From Leptospira congkakensis (GTDB lineage Bacteria; Spirochaetota; Leptospiria; Leptospirales; Leptospiraceae), in NCBI RefSeq assembly GCF_004770265.1, contig NZ_RQGQ01000004.1:434001-498000 (forward strand): 64,000 bases of DNA, in the 5' to 3' direction. This document shows, in pieces, positions 40,501 to 49,141 of this stretch; positions within the stretch are counted from its first letter, which is position 1; every line of letters begins with the position of its first letter. The position numbers and the translations under genes are program-made. Below the pieces are notes generated by a model. That model was not told the DNA's origin, searched no databases, and saw only the letters and a program-made list of their open reading frames with translations.

Positions 40501-41181
40501 CGCCGTGCAGGTTATACACAAAAAGCAATGGTTGGTGGTCACAAAGTATATCTCCGCACAGGAGAATACGAAGACGGCCAACTAGGTGAAATCTTTATCG
40601 ATATGCATAAAGAAGGAGCGGCTTTCCGTTCCCTTACAAATGCGTTTGCGATCGCAGTTTCTCTTGGTTTACAACATGGAGTTCCACTAGAAGAATTTGT
40701 AGAAGCATTCACTTTCTTCAAGTTTGAGCCAAACGGTATGGTTTCCGGCAACCCTCATATTAAGATGTCAACTTCTGTGATCGATTACATCTTTAGAGAA
40801 CTTGCCATTACCTACCTAGGAAGATACGACTTGGCACAAGTATCTCCCGAGGATCTAAGAACAGATGAAGTAGGAAGAAAAGCAGATCCAACAAAGGATC
40901 TAGTGGGAAAGCAGGAAAGTAGCGGACTCCGTGTTCCGCTACAAGTTTCTCCCATTTCCATGAAGTCTGTTTTGGAAGAAAAACCGGAAGTTGTGGCAGT
41001 GGCTACTGGAACACAACCAACAGCAGCACAATCGGCAGCGGCAACTCTGAAAATCATTGGGGAAGCTAGAACCAAAGGATACACAGGAGATTCCTGTACT
41101 GAATGTGGTTCCTTCCAAATGGTTCGTAACGGAGCTTGCCTCAAGTGTATCTCTTGTGGATCCACAACTGGTTGTTCTTAA
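37561..41181 (+). CDS. nrdJ: Class II (adenosylcobalamin-dependent) ribonucleoside-diphosphate reductase
   Basis: 1206 aa; large for the family, as in other single-chain NrdJ. The N-terminal 60 residues precede the reductase core. Family motifs include [35 protein letters not shown] and [15 protein letters not shown]. After about 960 the C-terminal part has TSCPD-like and zinc-ribbon segments, ending [28 protein letters not shown], whose cysteines serve redox or zinc binding. It reduces ribonucleotides to deoxyribonucleotides with B12 and needs no oxygen. Upstream (37339-37560) I see neither a B12 riboswitch nor a clear NrdR box. Confidence 0.96.
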   Translation: MKIERHFTKGNKGLYPNLTWVRKDSKITNTDGSVVFEANGVEVPDFWSQVATDILAQKYFRRKGVPKYLKKVAEKGIPEWLQRSVPDDEKLSALNPEDRFVGESDSKQVFQRLAGCWTYWGYKYGYFTDEDSARVFYEEVIFMLASQMAAPNSPQWFNTGLHWAYGIDGKSQGHYYVDPKSGKLVRSASSYEHPQPHACFIQSVDDDLVNEGGIMDLWVREARLFKYGSGTGTNFSNLRAANESLSGGGKSSGLMSFLKIGDRAAGAIKSGGTTRRAAKMVCLDMDHPDIEEFIDWKVQEEKKVASLVTGSILNNRLLNDIMSACSSAKQTLGEEAAYDPAANLDLKKAIQKARKAFVPDNYIKRVIDLSKQGYKDLLFEELTTDWQSEAYNTVSGQNSNNSVRITNEFMEAVEKDLPFHLYNRTEREKAKAGNREAKPAKTLRARDLWERIANAAWNSADPGTQYHSTINEWHTCPEDGAINASNPCSEYMFLDNTACNLASANLVKFLKEDGSFDVEGYRYLNKVWTIILEVSVLMAQFPSKEIAELSYKFRTLGLGYANLGSLLMVMGIPYDSQEAMAVTGAISSIMHMTSYATSAEMAKELGPFAGYEKNKNHMLRVIRNHRRAAYNAPKEEYEGLTITPVGINPSFLPSYLLEAAKEDSDRALELGELYGYRNAQVTVIAPTGTIGLVMDCDTTGIEPDFALVKYKKLAGGGYFKIINQSVPVALKKLGYSQAEQDAIVNYCKGHATFNGAPGVNTARLKEKGFTEDVLEKLEKQLPFVFDIQFAFNKFTLGEDFLSKTLGIDANVYNSMSFNLLETLGFSADEISQANDYVCGTMTIENAPFIKEKDLAVFDCANKCGKYGKRFLSYQSHIRIMAAAQPFISGAISKTINLPEEATIEDVKNAYLMSWKVMIKANALYRDGSKLSQPLNSVFQLLSAVGEEEEELQTSSAPKTVTEVAEKLVYKYIAERRKLPHRRAGYTQKAMVGGHKVYLRTGEYEDGQLGEIFIDMHKEGAAFRSLTNAFAIAVSLGLQHGVPLEEFVEAFTFFKFEPNGMVSGNPHIKMSTSVIDYIFRELAITYLGRYDLAQVSPEDLRTDEVGRKADPTKDLVGKQESSGLRVPLQVSPISMKSVLEEKPEVVAVATGTQPTAAQSAAATLKIIGEARTKGYTGDSCTECGSFQMVRNGACLKCISCGSTTGCS

Positions 41182-41193
41182 AAACAAACACCA

Positions 41194-41224
41194 CTAAACT
41201 CTAATCTTAAAGGTTAGAGTTTAG
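41194..41224 (+). terminator. Hairpin after nrdJ
   Basis: CTAAACTCTAA (41194-41204) pairs with TTAGAGTTTAG (41214-41224), an 11-bp perfect stem starting 12 nt after the stop. There is no T-run; it may be a transcript stabiliser ahead of the terminator at 41242. Confidence 0.55.
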
Positions 41225-41241
41225 AATTAATTAGAAAAAAG

Positions 41242-41273
41242 ATCTCGAGGAATCATCCTTGAGATTTTTTTTT
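41242..41273 (+). terminator. Intrinsic terminator after nrdJ
   Basis: ATCTCGAGGA pairs with TCCTTGAGAT (one G-T pair) around an ATCA loop, followed by eight T. This is the likely end of the nrdJ transcript. The remaining 237 nt to 41510, before convergent gspN, hold no gene I can support. Confidence 0.85.
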
Positions 41274-41510
41274 ATCTCCTAAATCAACTACAGTTCGCAT
41301 TGAATTTAAGATACCTGTGAAATCTTAGCTGTTGGTAATGAGAGATGAATTTAGAATCATCGGGATTTAAGCTAGATTCACCGGTAAGTGATGTCCGGAA
41401 AAATCTAGAAAGATTTAAAGAGCAGAGACAATTCCCTTAGCGAAAGCATCACAAAGACAGTTTTTTCGCCAAATCAAATCATTTTGATCAAACTAAGCGA
41501 TAAGCGAGAC

Positions 41511-42476
41511 TTAAGGAACTGGAGCCGGTTCTATAGAAGTATCTTCTGCTTTGGGAGCGCCACCGCCACCTAACTGATTCAAGTTGGGTAGATCGACCTT
41601 GGGAGCAGAAAAAGTACCACGAATCGGAATACAGGTTTTTCCACCTTCTTGAGGGAGAAGTGCCACCATTCCAACAAGGTCCTGGCGTTCCTGAGCGAAC
41701 TTTTCCGTCAAAGTAAAACAAACTTTAAGATCCAATTGTGAAAAGGAGAAAGTATCCGATAAACGCACCACACCTTGGAATTGAAATTTGGCAAGAGACG
41801 ATTCCAAACTTCCCCGTTCGATCAGTAACTTTCCGGAACGAATTTTAAATAAAACATTCGCCTTACGGATATCAGTTCCTTTCAAACTACCCAAAAACGG
41901 GATCTCTGCTGATTCTTTGATCTTTCCACCGGATAAATCGATTTCCCCTTCTCCATTCCATTTTGTAATTTTATCATCGATAGGAGAAAGGCGAAGGGGA
42001 ATTTCCAGAGTTTGGATACTCATAGCCCATTCACTCCCTTCAAAATTAAAATATCCAATATTGGCATCACCGTCTAACCTCGACTGTAAAAGCCCCAGAA
42101 GAGAAATCCCTAAACTAACTTCTTCTGCTTTGATCGAAGTTCCTGTTGGAAAACTGGCAACAAAACTATCAAAAGATTTTCTTCCAATCATTGGGAAATG
42201 GATTTCTTTGGCATCCATAAAGATACCGGTTTCTTTTCCGGTTTTGATTAGAACAGAACGAACAATTTCATTTAACGGAAAAATAAAAAGAGTAAATACA
42301 AAAAAAGAAACAATGGCAATGGTTACCAAACTCAGAATTTGTTTGCGATTTACTTTGGAATGTTCTTCATCCCCATCTTCATCAAACAAATCACCATCGT
42401 CTTCTAAAAGACTTTCCTGAATCTCTTGGTCTTCTTCGTTAAGGAAATCTTCTTCCAATTCATTTTCTTTTGGCAT
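41511..42476 (-). CDS. gspN: Type II secretion system protein GspN
   Basis: 321 aa. The N-terminal 50 residues are very acidic (LLEDDGDLFDEDGDEE), then a basic patch (NRKQ) and one inner-membrane helix (LVTIAIVSFFVFTLFIFPL) lead into a periplasmic domain. That domain has beta-strand repeats typical of GspN/AsmA-like folds, such as GEGEIDLSGGKIKES and FQGVVRLSDTFSF. GspN is an optional T2SS subunit of unclear role, often present in delta-proteobacteria and Leptospira. It is the last gene of the cluster, 1 nt after gspM. The acidic cytoplasmic head is an unusual feature. Confidence 0.82.
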   Translation of the reverse strand: MPKENELEEDFLNEEDQEIQESLLEDDGDLFDEDGDEEHSKVNRKQILSLVTIAIVSFFVFTLFIFPLNEIVRSVLIKTGKETGIFMDAKEIHFPMIGRKSFDSFVASFPTGTSIKAEEVSLGISLLGLLQSRLDGDANIGYFNFEGSEWAMSIQTLEIPLRLSPIDDKITKWNGEGEIDLSGGKIKESAEIPFLGSLKGTDIRKANVLFKIRSGKLLIERGSLESSLAKFQFQGVVRLSDTFSFSQLDLKVCFTLTEKFAQERQDLVGMVALLPQEGGKTCIPIRGTFSAPKVDLPNLNQLGGGGAPKAEDTSIEPAPVP

Positions 42477-42477
42477 A

Positions 42478-43002
42478 TTATTTCCCTTTAGACAAACGAC
42501 TGTAAGAAGAAACCTTTAAGTTAACATCGTAGATTTCTTTTTCAGCAAATGGTTTGCGAAAACTCAGTAAGTCCACTTTGGCTTGAATTTGTTTGTTTTT
42601 TTCTATATCGTAAACAAGTTTGATGATGTCTTGTAAAAGTACAGACCGAAAGGATACGTCGATTGTGATTTTGTTATAATCCTTTTGGATGACATTACTT
42701 GTATCCTTCATGGTTTGAACTTTGTCTTTGAGATTGTAACGAACTAGGATTTGATCTAGTTTCGAATACATCACACTCACATCTTCTTCACTTCCACCGG
42801 ACTGCAAACCACGTAAATAGTTATATTCCCGAATCACTCGATCAAGTTCGCTAGCTTGAGATCTGGTTTCGAAAATTTCTTCCGTAAGACTATTCCTTAA
42901 ATCAGAAAATAAAGTGATGATAGTATATATTCCAAGGAGGGCCACAAAACTAATGAGTCCTGTGACTAAAACACGTTCTCTATCATTTAGGCGATCAAAC
43001 AT
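42478..43002 (-). CDS. gspM: Type II secretion system protein GspM
   Basis: 174 aa bitopic inner-membrane protein. The start MFDRLNDRERVLVTGLISFVALLGIY is the usual GspM N-terminus (short cytoplasmic tail with a conserved L-xxRE-like segment, then one helix). The periplasmic part is a coiled segment (ETRSQASELDRVIREYNYLR) then a ferredoxin-like domain. It partners with GspL. Sequence conservation of GspM is low; the position after gspL (1-nt overlap) supports the call. Confidence 0.83.
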   Translation of the reverse strand: MFDRLNDRERVLVTGLISFVALLGIYTIITLFSDLRNSLTEEIFETRSQASELDRVIREYNYLRGLQSGGSEEDVSVMYSKLDQILVRYNLKDKVQTMKDTSNVIQKDYNKITIDVSFRSVLLQDIIKLVYDIEKNKQIQAKVDLLSFRKPFAEKEIYDVNLKVSSYSRLSKGK

Positions 43003-44624
43003 TATGGTTCATCCTTAGGAGTCACAACATCCATTTTGATTTTAAAACTGACTTTGAATTTATTGACCCCAGTGATCAGTCTTTTGTTTTGAATTTGTAT
43101 ATTGGTAAATTTTTCAGATTTTTCTAAAGCAGATTGGATGGTTCCAATTTCCCCAAATTCATTCACCCGACCATAAATTTGGATTTCCTTTTCTTCGAAA
43201 TTAAACTGATCCAAAATAAAAGGCAAAACTTCAGGAGATGGAAATTGTTCTGTGGCTTCATTCAAAACATCCAAAACACTTTCTTGCGAGAGAAACAAAC
43301 GGTAAATTTCCGTTTTCTTTCGTTCTGCTTTTAGTTTTTTGTTGGCCTCTGCCAGAGGATCTTCTTCTTCCCCAAGTTCTCCACCAATTCCGTTTTTATA
43401 CTTTTCAAATAATACACGTTTGTTGGCGGAAATTTTTCGTTTATCTAAAACAATTCCGATTAAAAATACCCCAAATAACAATATCAAAGAGATACTAACA
43501 AGAATTAGATGCGGCTTAAAAGCCGATAACTTAAACCTGTTGGTATGAATTCTTTTTGCAAACCCAGTTTCTAAAAAATTGACGCGGTTACGAGATTCAA
43601 AATGTGTTCCAGTGGCAACAGCTGTCACAAAACTAGGATCACTAATTCCTAAAAATTCATAACGACCTGTTCTGATTCCTAATTTTTCTTCTAAATATGC
43701 GGTAAGTCCTGGATATAAACTCGCCCCACCAGACAATAAAATAAGACTTGGTCTCTCCGTTTCGGGAAGAGAAAAAATACTATTTTCCACTTCATGGATG
43801 AGTTGGTCTAGTTTTGCTAAAATAAACTTACGAAGAGATTTCCATTGAGTAAAAGAAATATGAAAACGAGATAAGAAATTTGTTTCTTCCAATTTTTCAA
43901 TCGTATCAAAAAGAAAACCAATAGGTAAAGATTCCTTGATAACCCGTGCATCTTCCAATTCGATTTTAAGTAAGTTTGCGATCTCTGAACTCACTTCTTC
44001 ACCACCAATATAAATTTGGCGGGTATGGCGAAGTTTTCCTTCAAAGAGTACATTCAAAATGCTATACCTTCCACCCAAATCAAGTTGCAAAATAGTTTGT
44101 TCTGCAAGTAAAAGAGGATAGTTTTTGGTGACTAGTGATGAAAGGGCAAAGGAATCGAGAGATAAACATGATAAGGAAAGATCACCCTTTGCAAAAGGTT
44201 TTAGGGCTCGAAGTAATTCCGAATGATGAACGTTGAAAGAAATAACATCAGAGTTTTCTTTATTTCCTCTCCAAGTTTTACCAATGACTTCTAGTTCTTC
44301 CATAGGGTAAGGAACAAGATTTTCTACCTCAAAGGGCAAAACTTCCTGAATTGCTTTTTCGGAAACCAAAGGAATTGTAAGGTCACGGACAAACAAATTG
44401 TGGATTCCTAAGTTTAATAGGAATCTATTTTCTTCTGGAAAAAAACTTTGAATGAAACGAATGATATTGTATTCGAACGGATCCCCTTCCGAATCATCTA
44501 GTTCCACTACAGGAAGACTTTCTGTCCGAAGGATGACAACTTTCCCAAGAACCTTTTTAAAAAGGACTCCTTTTAGAAACGTAGAACCATAATCGATAGC
44601 TAGGTATTGGTCAAATGATAACAT
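43002..44624 (-). CDS. gspL: Type II secretion system protein GspL (PilM/PilN-type)
   Basis: 540 aa. Residues 1-350 form an actin-like cytoplasmic domain (AIDYGSTFLKGVLFKK; QLDLGGRYSILNVLFEG; ILLSGGASLYPGLTAYL), which binds GspE. A membrane helix at about 372-393 (LILVSISLILLFGVFLIGIVLD) leads to a coiled coil and a periplasmic ferredoxin-like domain resembling PilN/GspL. The protein therefore spans the inner membrane and couples the ATPase to the pseudopilus. The stop overlaps the gspM start by 1 nt. Confidence 0.9.
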   Translation of the reverse strand: MLSFDQYLAIDYGSTFLKGVLFKKVLGKVVILRTESLPVVELDDSEGDPFEYNIIRFIQSFFPEENRFLLNLGIHNLFVRDLTIPLVSEKAIQEVLPFEVENLVPYPMEELEVIGKTWRGNKENSDVISFNVHHSELLRALKPFAKGDLSLSCLSLDSFALSSLVTKNYPLLLAEQTILQLDLGGRYSILNVLFEGKLRHTRQIYIGGEEVSSEIANLLKIELEDARVIKESLPIGFLFDTIEKLEETNFLSRFHISFTQWKSLRKFILAKLDQLIHEVENSIFSLPETERPSLILLSGGASLYPGLTAYLEEKLGIRTGRYEFLGISDPSFVTAVATGTHFESRNRVNFLETGFAKRIHTNRFKLSAFKPHLILVSISLILLFGVFLIGIVLDKRKISANKRVLFEKYKNGIGGELGEEEDPLAEANKKLKAERKKTEIYRLFLSQESVLDVLNEATEQFPSPEVLPFILDQFNFEEKEIQIYGRVNEFGEIGTIQSALEKSEKFTNIQIQNKRLITGVNKFKVSFKIKMDVVTPKDEP

Positions 44625-44626
44625 AA

Positions 44627-45742
44627 TTAATCTTCAGTATAGTATAACATTTGGTTGTTGGTAAGGTCAAAAAGACCAGATACCTTACGAACCACTTTAT
44701 CCTTTATAATCCCAACCCCTGTGATTTTATAAACTTCGCCTTTGGTTTTGATTCGCCCACCAGAAACATCCGTTCCCTCTCCCGCAAGTTCCTTATACAG
44801 AGTGAGATCCCCTGTTGTTTTGACTTGGAATTCTGGTTCGGTCTCCAGATCTTTCAATTCTTTAATATAGCCTCCTTTCTGCAACTTGAGTTTCAAAATT
44901 TTCATGGCGGCCTGTTTGGTCATAAAGTCGGAAAGGGAAATCAGGACAAAATACGGTGCCGTGTTGATATTGATCCGGTCATCATAAGAATCACCCGCAG
45001 GCAAATAGGCGGTAACATTATTGGAGAGCACATAATCTTTATCGGAACGAAGGGCTCTTTCCTCCTCTGTCATAAAGTCTTTGGAGTTATTTTTATCATA
45101 ATCTTTGGGTTTTAAACTTTCATAAACCACAGAACGATCGAATCCTTTGACATTCAAAAGCTCTGAAAGGGAATAAAAGGGGGCATTTTTGATTTTCCGC
45201 GGTGGAGTAAGCCTGTTGTAGTAATACTGCTCGGCGCCTCCCCCCGTTTCCTGGTGGTTCTCATCAATCCAGTCCAAAATGGGGGAAATCATTTCTCGTT
45301 TTAATCCAAATTGGTAAAAAAGACGGGTCACCATTTCAATCGTTCTTTGGTTGGGTTGGTCATCATATATCTTCACGAGAGAGTTAATATTAATCTTTCC
45401 ATCTTCAGGACTCATGGTGTAATAGATGACACCTCCACCAAGCGGGATCGGAGGTGGATCCATGGCAAGGCCTGACTGGTATAAAACTTCCTCGGGAATT
45501 TTTTTGAGTGCTCCGACTGCCCCCATAAACCCTGCTTTGGCGAGCATATGAGCCCGAAATCCATCAGCCTGGGAACGTGCCACACGGTATTCAGTTGCGG
45601 CGTCTTCAAAGAATTTTGAAGCGGTAAACAAAGATGCCGTACCTATGGCCATCACAAGGAGATAGACCATAAATCCTTTTTTCGCGTTTTTATTTGTAGA
45701 GGATAACCGGATGCGCCAGCGATTCATATTTAACAAATGCAT
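44627..45742 (-). CDS. gspK: Minor pseudopilin GspK (pilus tip)
   Basis: About 371 aa. The prepilin region KKGFMVYLLVMAIGTASLF has a G-F cleavage site but no Glu at mature position 5, which is typical of the tip pseudopilin GspK. The large globular part (EDGKININSL, LDWIDENHQETGG, INTAPYFVLISLSDF) contains the characteristic T2SSK alpha domain with helix-hairpin-helix-like repeats. The start is ambiguous: the frame begins at TTG 45766, with ATGs at 45742 and 45727; none has a good Shine-Dalgarno. All overlap gspJ by 38-77 nt. Confidence 0.88.
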   Translation of the reverse strand: MHLLNMNRWRIRLSSTNKNAKKGFMVYLLVMAIGTASLFTASKFFEDAATEYRVARSQADGFRAHMLAKAGFMGAVGALKKIPEEVLYQSGLAMDPPPIPLGGGVIYYTMSPEDGKININSLVKIYDDQPNQRTIEMVTRLFYQFGLKREMISPILDWIDENHQETGGGAEQYYYNRLTPPRKIKNAPFYSLSELLNVKGFDRSVVYESLKPKDYDKNNSKDFMTEEERALRSDKDYVLSNNVTAYLPAGDSYDDRININTAPYFVLISLSDFMTKQAAMKILKLKLQKGGYIKELKDLETEPEFQVKTTGDLTLYKELAGEGTDVSGGRIKTKGEVYKITGVGIIKDKVVRKVSGLFDLTNNQMLYYTED

Positions 45743-46331
45743 TCCCCACAAGTGATATAATTTCAAACCGAATCAGTCTTGGAATTTTTTTTGTCGTACG
45801 GGAATTCCAATCATCAACCCATTTGTCTCCACGTTCCGAAAACTTCATTTGGAAACTTTTAACATTTTCAAGTAATACATGTTCGACTCCGCCTTGGGTA
45901 GGAAAGGTATCAATCATTTCATCTTCTCGTCGAATGAGATAAGACAATCCTTCCATTTTTGGATTTGGCATCTTACGTAAATAAAAAGAAACTTCACGAA
46001 CCGATGCCTGGCCTTCTTCTTCTGAATTGGGATTGGCGGAGGCAAATACGACACGATCATTTCTAGAACCAGTGACTCCATCTTGTTTACCTACAAACAA
46101 AATTCGTTTTTGGTTATCGATAAAATAAGTTCGAGTCAGAGTTCCTCGAATATTCTCCATTGCATAAAGTATGTCTTTACGATTTGCGCCTTTATTTGAG
46201 GCACCTTTTTTAGAAATTTTATTCGCTGTATAAAATACAGAAAATATTCCCGTAAAAATTACCGCCATAATCATCACTACGATGGAAATCTCCACAAGAG
46301 TAAATCCACGTTTACGGCGATAAACGAACAT
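45690..46331 (-). CDS. gspJ: Minor pseudopilin GspJ
   Basis: 213 aa. The prepilin leader MFVYRRKRG is followed by FTLVEISIVVMIMAVIFTG, with cleavage after G9 and Glu at mature position 5. The soluble domain includes LLENVKSFQMKFSERGDKWVDDW, which matches the C-terminal region of GspJ. It is a tip-complex component with GspI and GspK. The ATG overlaps the gspI stop by 1 nt, and the 3' end overlaps gspK. Confidence 0.9.
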   Translation of the reverse strand: MFVYRRKRGFTLVEISIVVMIMAVIFTGIFSVFYTANKISKKGASNKGANRKDILYAMENIRGTLTRTYFIDNQKRILFVGKQDGVTGSRNDRVVFASANPNSEEEGQASVREVSFYLRKMPNPKMEGLSYLIRREDEMIDTFPTQGGVEHVLLENVKSFQMKFSERGDKWVDDWNSRTTKKIPRLIRFEIISLVGNAFVKYESLAHPVILYK

Positions 46332-46885
46332 TAGTATTTCGTACTCCTAAATGTTTCTACACTATAGGTTTCTTTTTTGTTTCCATCCATAAAAAAAATG
46401 GAAACTTTCACTCGAAATACTTTTAATACCCCACCAGTTTCAAAACTTTTTTTCTGGCCCCTTTTTTTCATGAGGTCACTAAAACCGACATCTTTATCAC
46501 CTAACATATCTTTTGGTGCTTTATTACGAAGGGCTTCTGCATTTGGTCCACCGGCAAGTTTCAGTAGATCCATTTCTTCTTCTTTGATTTCTGTTTCGAA
46601 TGTATATCCTGGAAATGCTTCGATGGAACCACGAGAGGTATCCGTTTGCATAGTTGTGGAAGAATCCACTTGGGCCATTTTGATTTTTGCTAAATGAACT
46701 GCATTGGCAAGTAATACGGCCTTCTTTTGATACGAAATTCCTTCCGCAATCAGTGAATAAGTATAAGTCATTACCATAGCGGCCATTGCCATTGCGATCG
46801 TGACTTCAAAAAGAGTGAAGGCAGAACGAATTTGATTATTTAGGAGGGGTTTTTGCATTGGAATCAACCTGTTCATCTCGTTCAT
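46331..46885 (-). CDS. gspI: Minor pseudopilin GspI
   Basis: 184 aa. The prepilin motif is RSA-FTLFEVTIAMAMAAMVM. Alanine replaces the usual glycine at -1, a change tolerated by some prepilin peptidases. Downstream is a typical helix (LANAVHLAKIKMAQVDSS) and a small globular domain. Three in-frame ATGs (46885, 46876, 46858) are possible starts; the shortest gives a 13-residue leader before the cleavage site. It overlaps gspH by up to 50 nt at its start. Confidence 0.86.
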   Translation of the reverse strand: MNEMNRLIPMQKPLLNNQIRSAFTLFEVTIAMAMAAMVMTYTYSLIAEGISYQKKAVLLANAVHLAKIKMAQVDSSTTMQTDTSRGSIEAFPGYTFETEIKEEEMDLLKLAGGPNAEALRNKAPKDMLGDKDVGFSDLMKKRGQKKSFETGGVLKVFRVKVSIFFMDGNKKETYSVETFRSTKY

Positions 46886-47468
46886 CTAACCCATAGGAAA
46901 TTTTTTGAATTTGGTTTGTTTCGGGTTCAGGAAAATATTCTGTTTTATGGATTTTGATTTTTCCACCATACCTATAAATTTGAATGGTTCTTTTGATTTC
47001 AGTATCTGAACCTACATACAAAAATAAATCGGTAGTAGTTCCTTGCGGTGTGAACACAATTCTAATTTTCCCTTCTGATTTGGGTTTGCCACCAATGTCC
47101 CGTACGCTGACAATTTTTGAGTAAAAAGGAAGGGTCACTTTTTTTAATATTGCTTCTTCCTCTAATCCACCTTCCTCTCTTTTTAAGAGAAAAAATTGGT
47201 ATTCCCTTTTTTCAAACTCATATTGAAATAAAACGGCTTGGTTGGTGAGTTGGGCTTTGTTGTATCCGAATTTAAAAGATTCCTGTAACTTAACAGCGAT
47301 ATCTTCAGTAGAAGGAATGATGAGATTGCGGAGGGTTCCTCCCACAATCACCATAATCAATCCAAGAATGGAAATTACAACGGCGATCTCAATCAGAGTG
47401 AGACCATCGCGTAACTTCCGCTTGGTTTTCAAAACCGATATTTTATCGGAAAGCTGCTGGATAATCAT
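46836..47468 (-). CDS. gspH: Minor pseudopilin GspH
   Basis: 210 aa from the ATG at 47468 (the frame is open up to 47561, but that part is inside gspG and gives an implausibly long leader). The prepilin site is RDG-LTLIEIAVVISILGLIM with Glu at mature position 5. The soluble domain is beta-rich (GKIRIVFTPQGTTTDLFLYVG, KRTIQIYRYGGKIKI), as in GspH/FimT. It overlaps gspG by 26 nt and gspI by about 50 nt. Confidence 0.84.
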   Translation of the reverse strand: MIIQQLSDKISVLKTKRKLRDGLTLIEIAVVISILGLIMVIVGGTLRNLIIPSTEDIAVKLQESFKFGYNKAQLTNQAVLFQYEFEKREYQFFLLKREEGGLEEEAILKKVTLPFYSKIVSVRDIGGKPKSEGKIRIVFTPQGTTTDLFLYVGSDTEIKRTIQIYRYGGKIKIHKTEYFPEPETNQIQKISYGLDERDEQVDSNAKTPPK

Positions 47469-47904
47469 CCGGTGAAAGGATATTAAAATCTTTGTTTTTT
47501 CCTTCTCCACCTTCTTTTTTGTCTTCACCCAAAGTAAGAATTTGAGGAACAGCTCCTTCAAACTTCAAAACATATGCCGTTTTCCATGGATCTTTTAGAA
47601 CTGCCTTTTCACGAATGATTGGTTCGTAATCATCACCAATTTTGTCGTCATCTGGTTTTTCGATCAAAGCCTGTAAACCTTGTTCTTCTGAAGGATATTT
47701 ATCATACACTTCTAAGTAACGTTCCAGTGCCGTTTTGAGAACAGCGCTATCATTTTTAAGTTTCAGTTTTTTTTCGCCTTCACCCCGGTTTCCGATACTG
47801 GAGTAAAGAATCGCCATAAGTGAACCTAAAATCAGCATTACCACGGTAATCTCAATCAAGGTAAGTCCCTCGCGAATCTTTCTGTGTTTCCCTTTAGTTT
47901 TCAT
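47443..47904 (-). CDS. gspG: Major pseudopilin GspG
   Basis: 153 aa. Leader MKTKGKHRKIREG then LTLIEITVVMLILGSLMAIL; Glu at mature position 5. The C-terminal domain has the hallmark LERYLEVYDKYPSEEQGLQALIEKPDDD and LKDPWKTAYVLKF, matching the GspG family. This is the main subunit of the pseudopilus. It follows gspF by 5 nt. Confidence 0.95.
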   Translation of the reverse strand: MKTKGKHRKIREGLTLIEITVVMLILGSLMAILYSSIGNRGEGEKKLKLKNDSAVLKTALERYLEVYDKYPSEEQGLQALIEKPDDDKIGDDYEPIIREKAVLKDPWKTAYVLKFEGAVPQILTLGEDKKEGGEGKNKDFNILSPDDYPAAFR

Positions 47905-47909
47905 AAACC

Positions 47910-49136
47910 CTACATCCCCTGGATTTCTTGAGTTAGTTTGTACATTGGCGTCATAATGGCCGCCATGATAGTAAAAATAATTCCACCCATTACAATGATC
48001 ATCATTGGTTCTAATGATTGGGTCAAAGATTTTATTGCCGTATCCACCTCGGATTCATAGATTTCCGAGAGTTTATTCATCATTTCGGGGACTTTATCAG
48101 AGGCTTCCCCTGCACTTAACATCCCGAGAACCATTTGCGGAAGGACTTGTGATCCTTGTAAAGAATCAGAAAGTTTTCCCCCTTCCTTTATTTTGACTAT
48201 GGCTGATTCAATTTCTTCCTTAAAAACAGTGTGTCCTACGACGTCAGAAACAATGTTCAAAGAAACAATGAGGGGGACTCTGTTCAAAAGCAAAATGGAT
48301 AGATTCCTAGCAAAATTGGAAACCAGGATTTTGCGAAGTAAGGTGCCAATCACTGGTAATCTTAAAAGAAATTTGTCCCAAGTTTTTTTTCCTTCACCGC
48401 CACTTTTCCATTTCAGAAATCCGAGAAATCCACCGGCAATGGCTCCCAAAATAAAAAACCAGTAATTGGTTAAAACATAAGATAAGAAGATCACACTTCT
48501 TGTGAGTAGCGGAAGTTTGGCATCAAAGGAAGCAAACAACTGTTCAATTTGTGGGATCACGACAACAAGAAGGAAAATGGATACACCAAGAGAAAGTAAA
48601 CCCATAATCATGGGGTAAATCATGGCAACTTGCACTTTGGATTTTAACTCAGAGGATTTTTCCTCGAGTTCTGCTAACCGGTGCAAGGTGTTCTCATAAT
48701 TCCCCGTTGATTCACCCACGGAAATCAAACTAGGATATTGGTCAGGAAAAACAGTTTTGTGTTTTTTCATGGACTCAGAAAGGCTCATCCCTTCCGTGAT
48801 GTCCGCTCGCATTTCAATCAAAACTTTTTTGAAGTAGATGTTTTCGACTTGGTCAATGATAGAAAGCAAACATTTATCAAGAGGTATGCCGGCTCCAAGT
48901 AATGTTCCCAATTGTTTACAAAATAGTCCGACTTCTTTTCTTGGGATTCGGTATAATAACTTCGATAAAAATGGGAAAAGTTCTCTCTCTTCTTTTTCAC
49001 GGTCTTCTTGGATGGAGCGAACATACAGACCCTTCGCCTTTAGTTTGTTACGCGCCGCCTGAAGATTAGGGGCATCGATGATATTTTTTTCTTCTTTGCC
49101 TTTTCTGTTGAATGCAACGTACGTAAATAATGGCAT
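47910..49136 (-). CDS. gspF: Type II secretion inner-membrane platform protein GspF
   Basis: 408 aa with the duplicated T2SSF domains, each followed by membrane helices. The first (about 70-190) has FCKQLGTLLGAGIPLDKCL; the second (about 270-395) has NFARNLSILLLNRVPLIVSLN and MLSAGEASDKVPEMM. The N-terminus MPLFTYVAFNRKGKEEKNII is characteristic. It is the platform that the GspE ATPase acts on. It lies 5 nt after gspE. Confidence 0.96.
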   Translation of the reverse strand: MPLFTYVAFNRKGKEEKNIIDAPNLQAARNKLKAKGLYVRSIQEDREKEERELFPFLSKLLYRIPRKEVGLFCKQLGTLLGAGIPLDKCLLSIIDQVENIYFKKVLIEMRADITEGMSLSESMKKHKTVFPDQYPSLISVGESTGNYENTLHRLAELEEKSSELKSKVQVAMIYPMIMGLLSLGVSIFLLVVVIPQIEQLFASFDAKLPLLTRSVIFLSYVLTNYWFFILGAIAGGFLGFLKWKSGGEGKKTWDKFLLRLPVIGTLLRKILVSNFARNLSILLLNRVPLIVSLNIVSDVVGHTVFKEEIESAIVKIKEGGKLSDSLQGSQVLPQMVLGMLSAGEASDKVPEMMNKLSEIYESEVDTAIKSLTQSLEPMMIIVMGGIIFTIMAAIMTPMYKLTQEIQGM

Positions 49137-49141
49137 AAAAA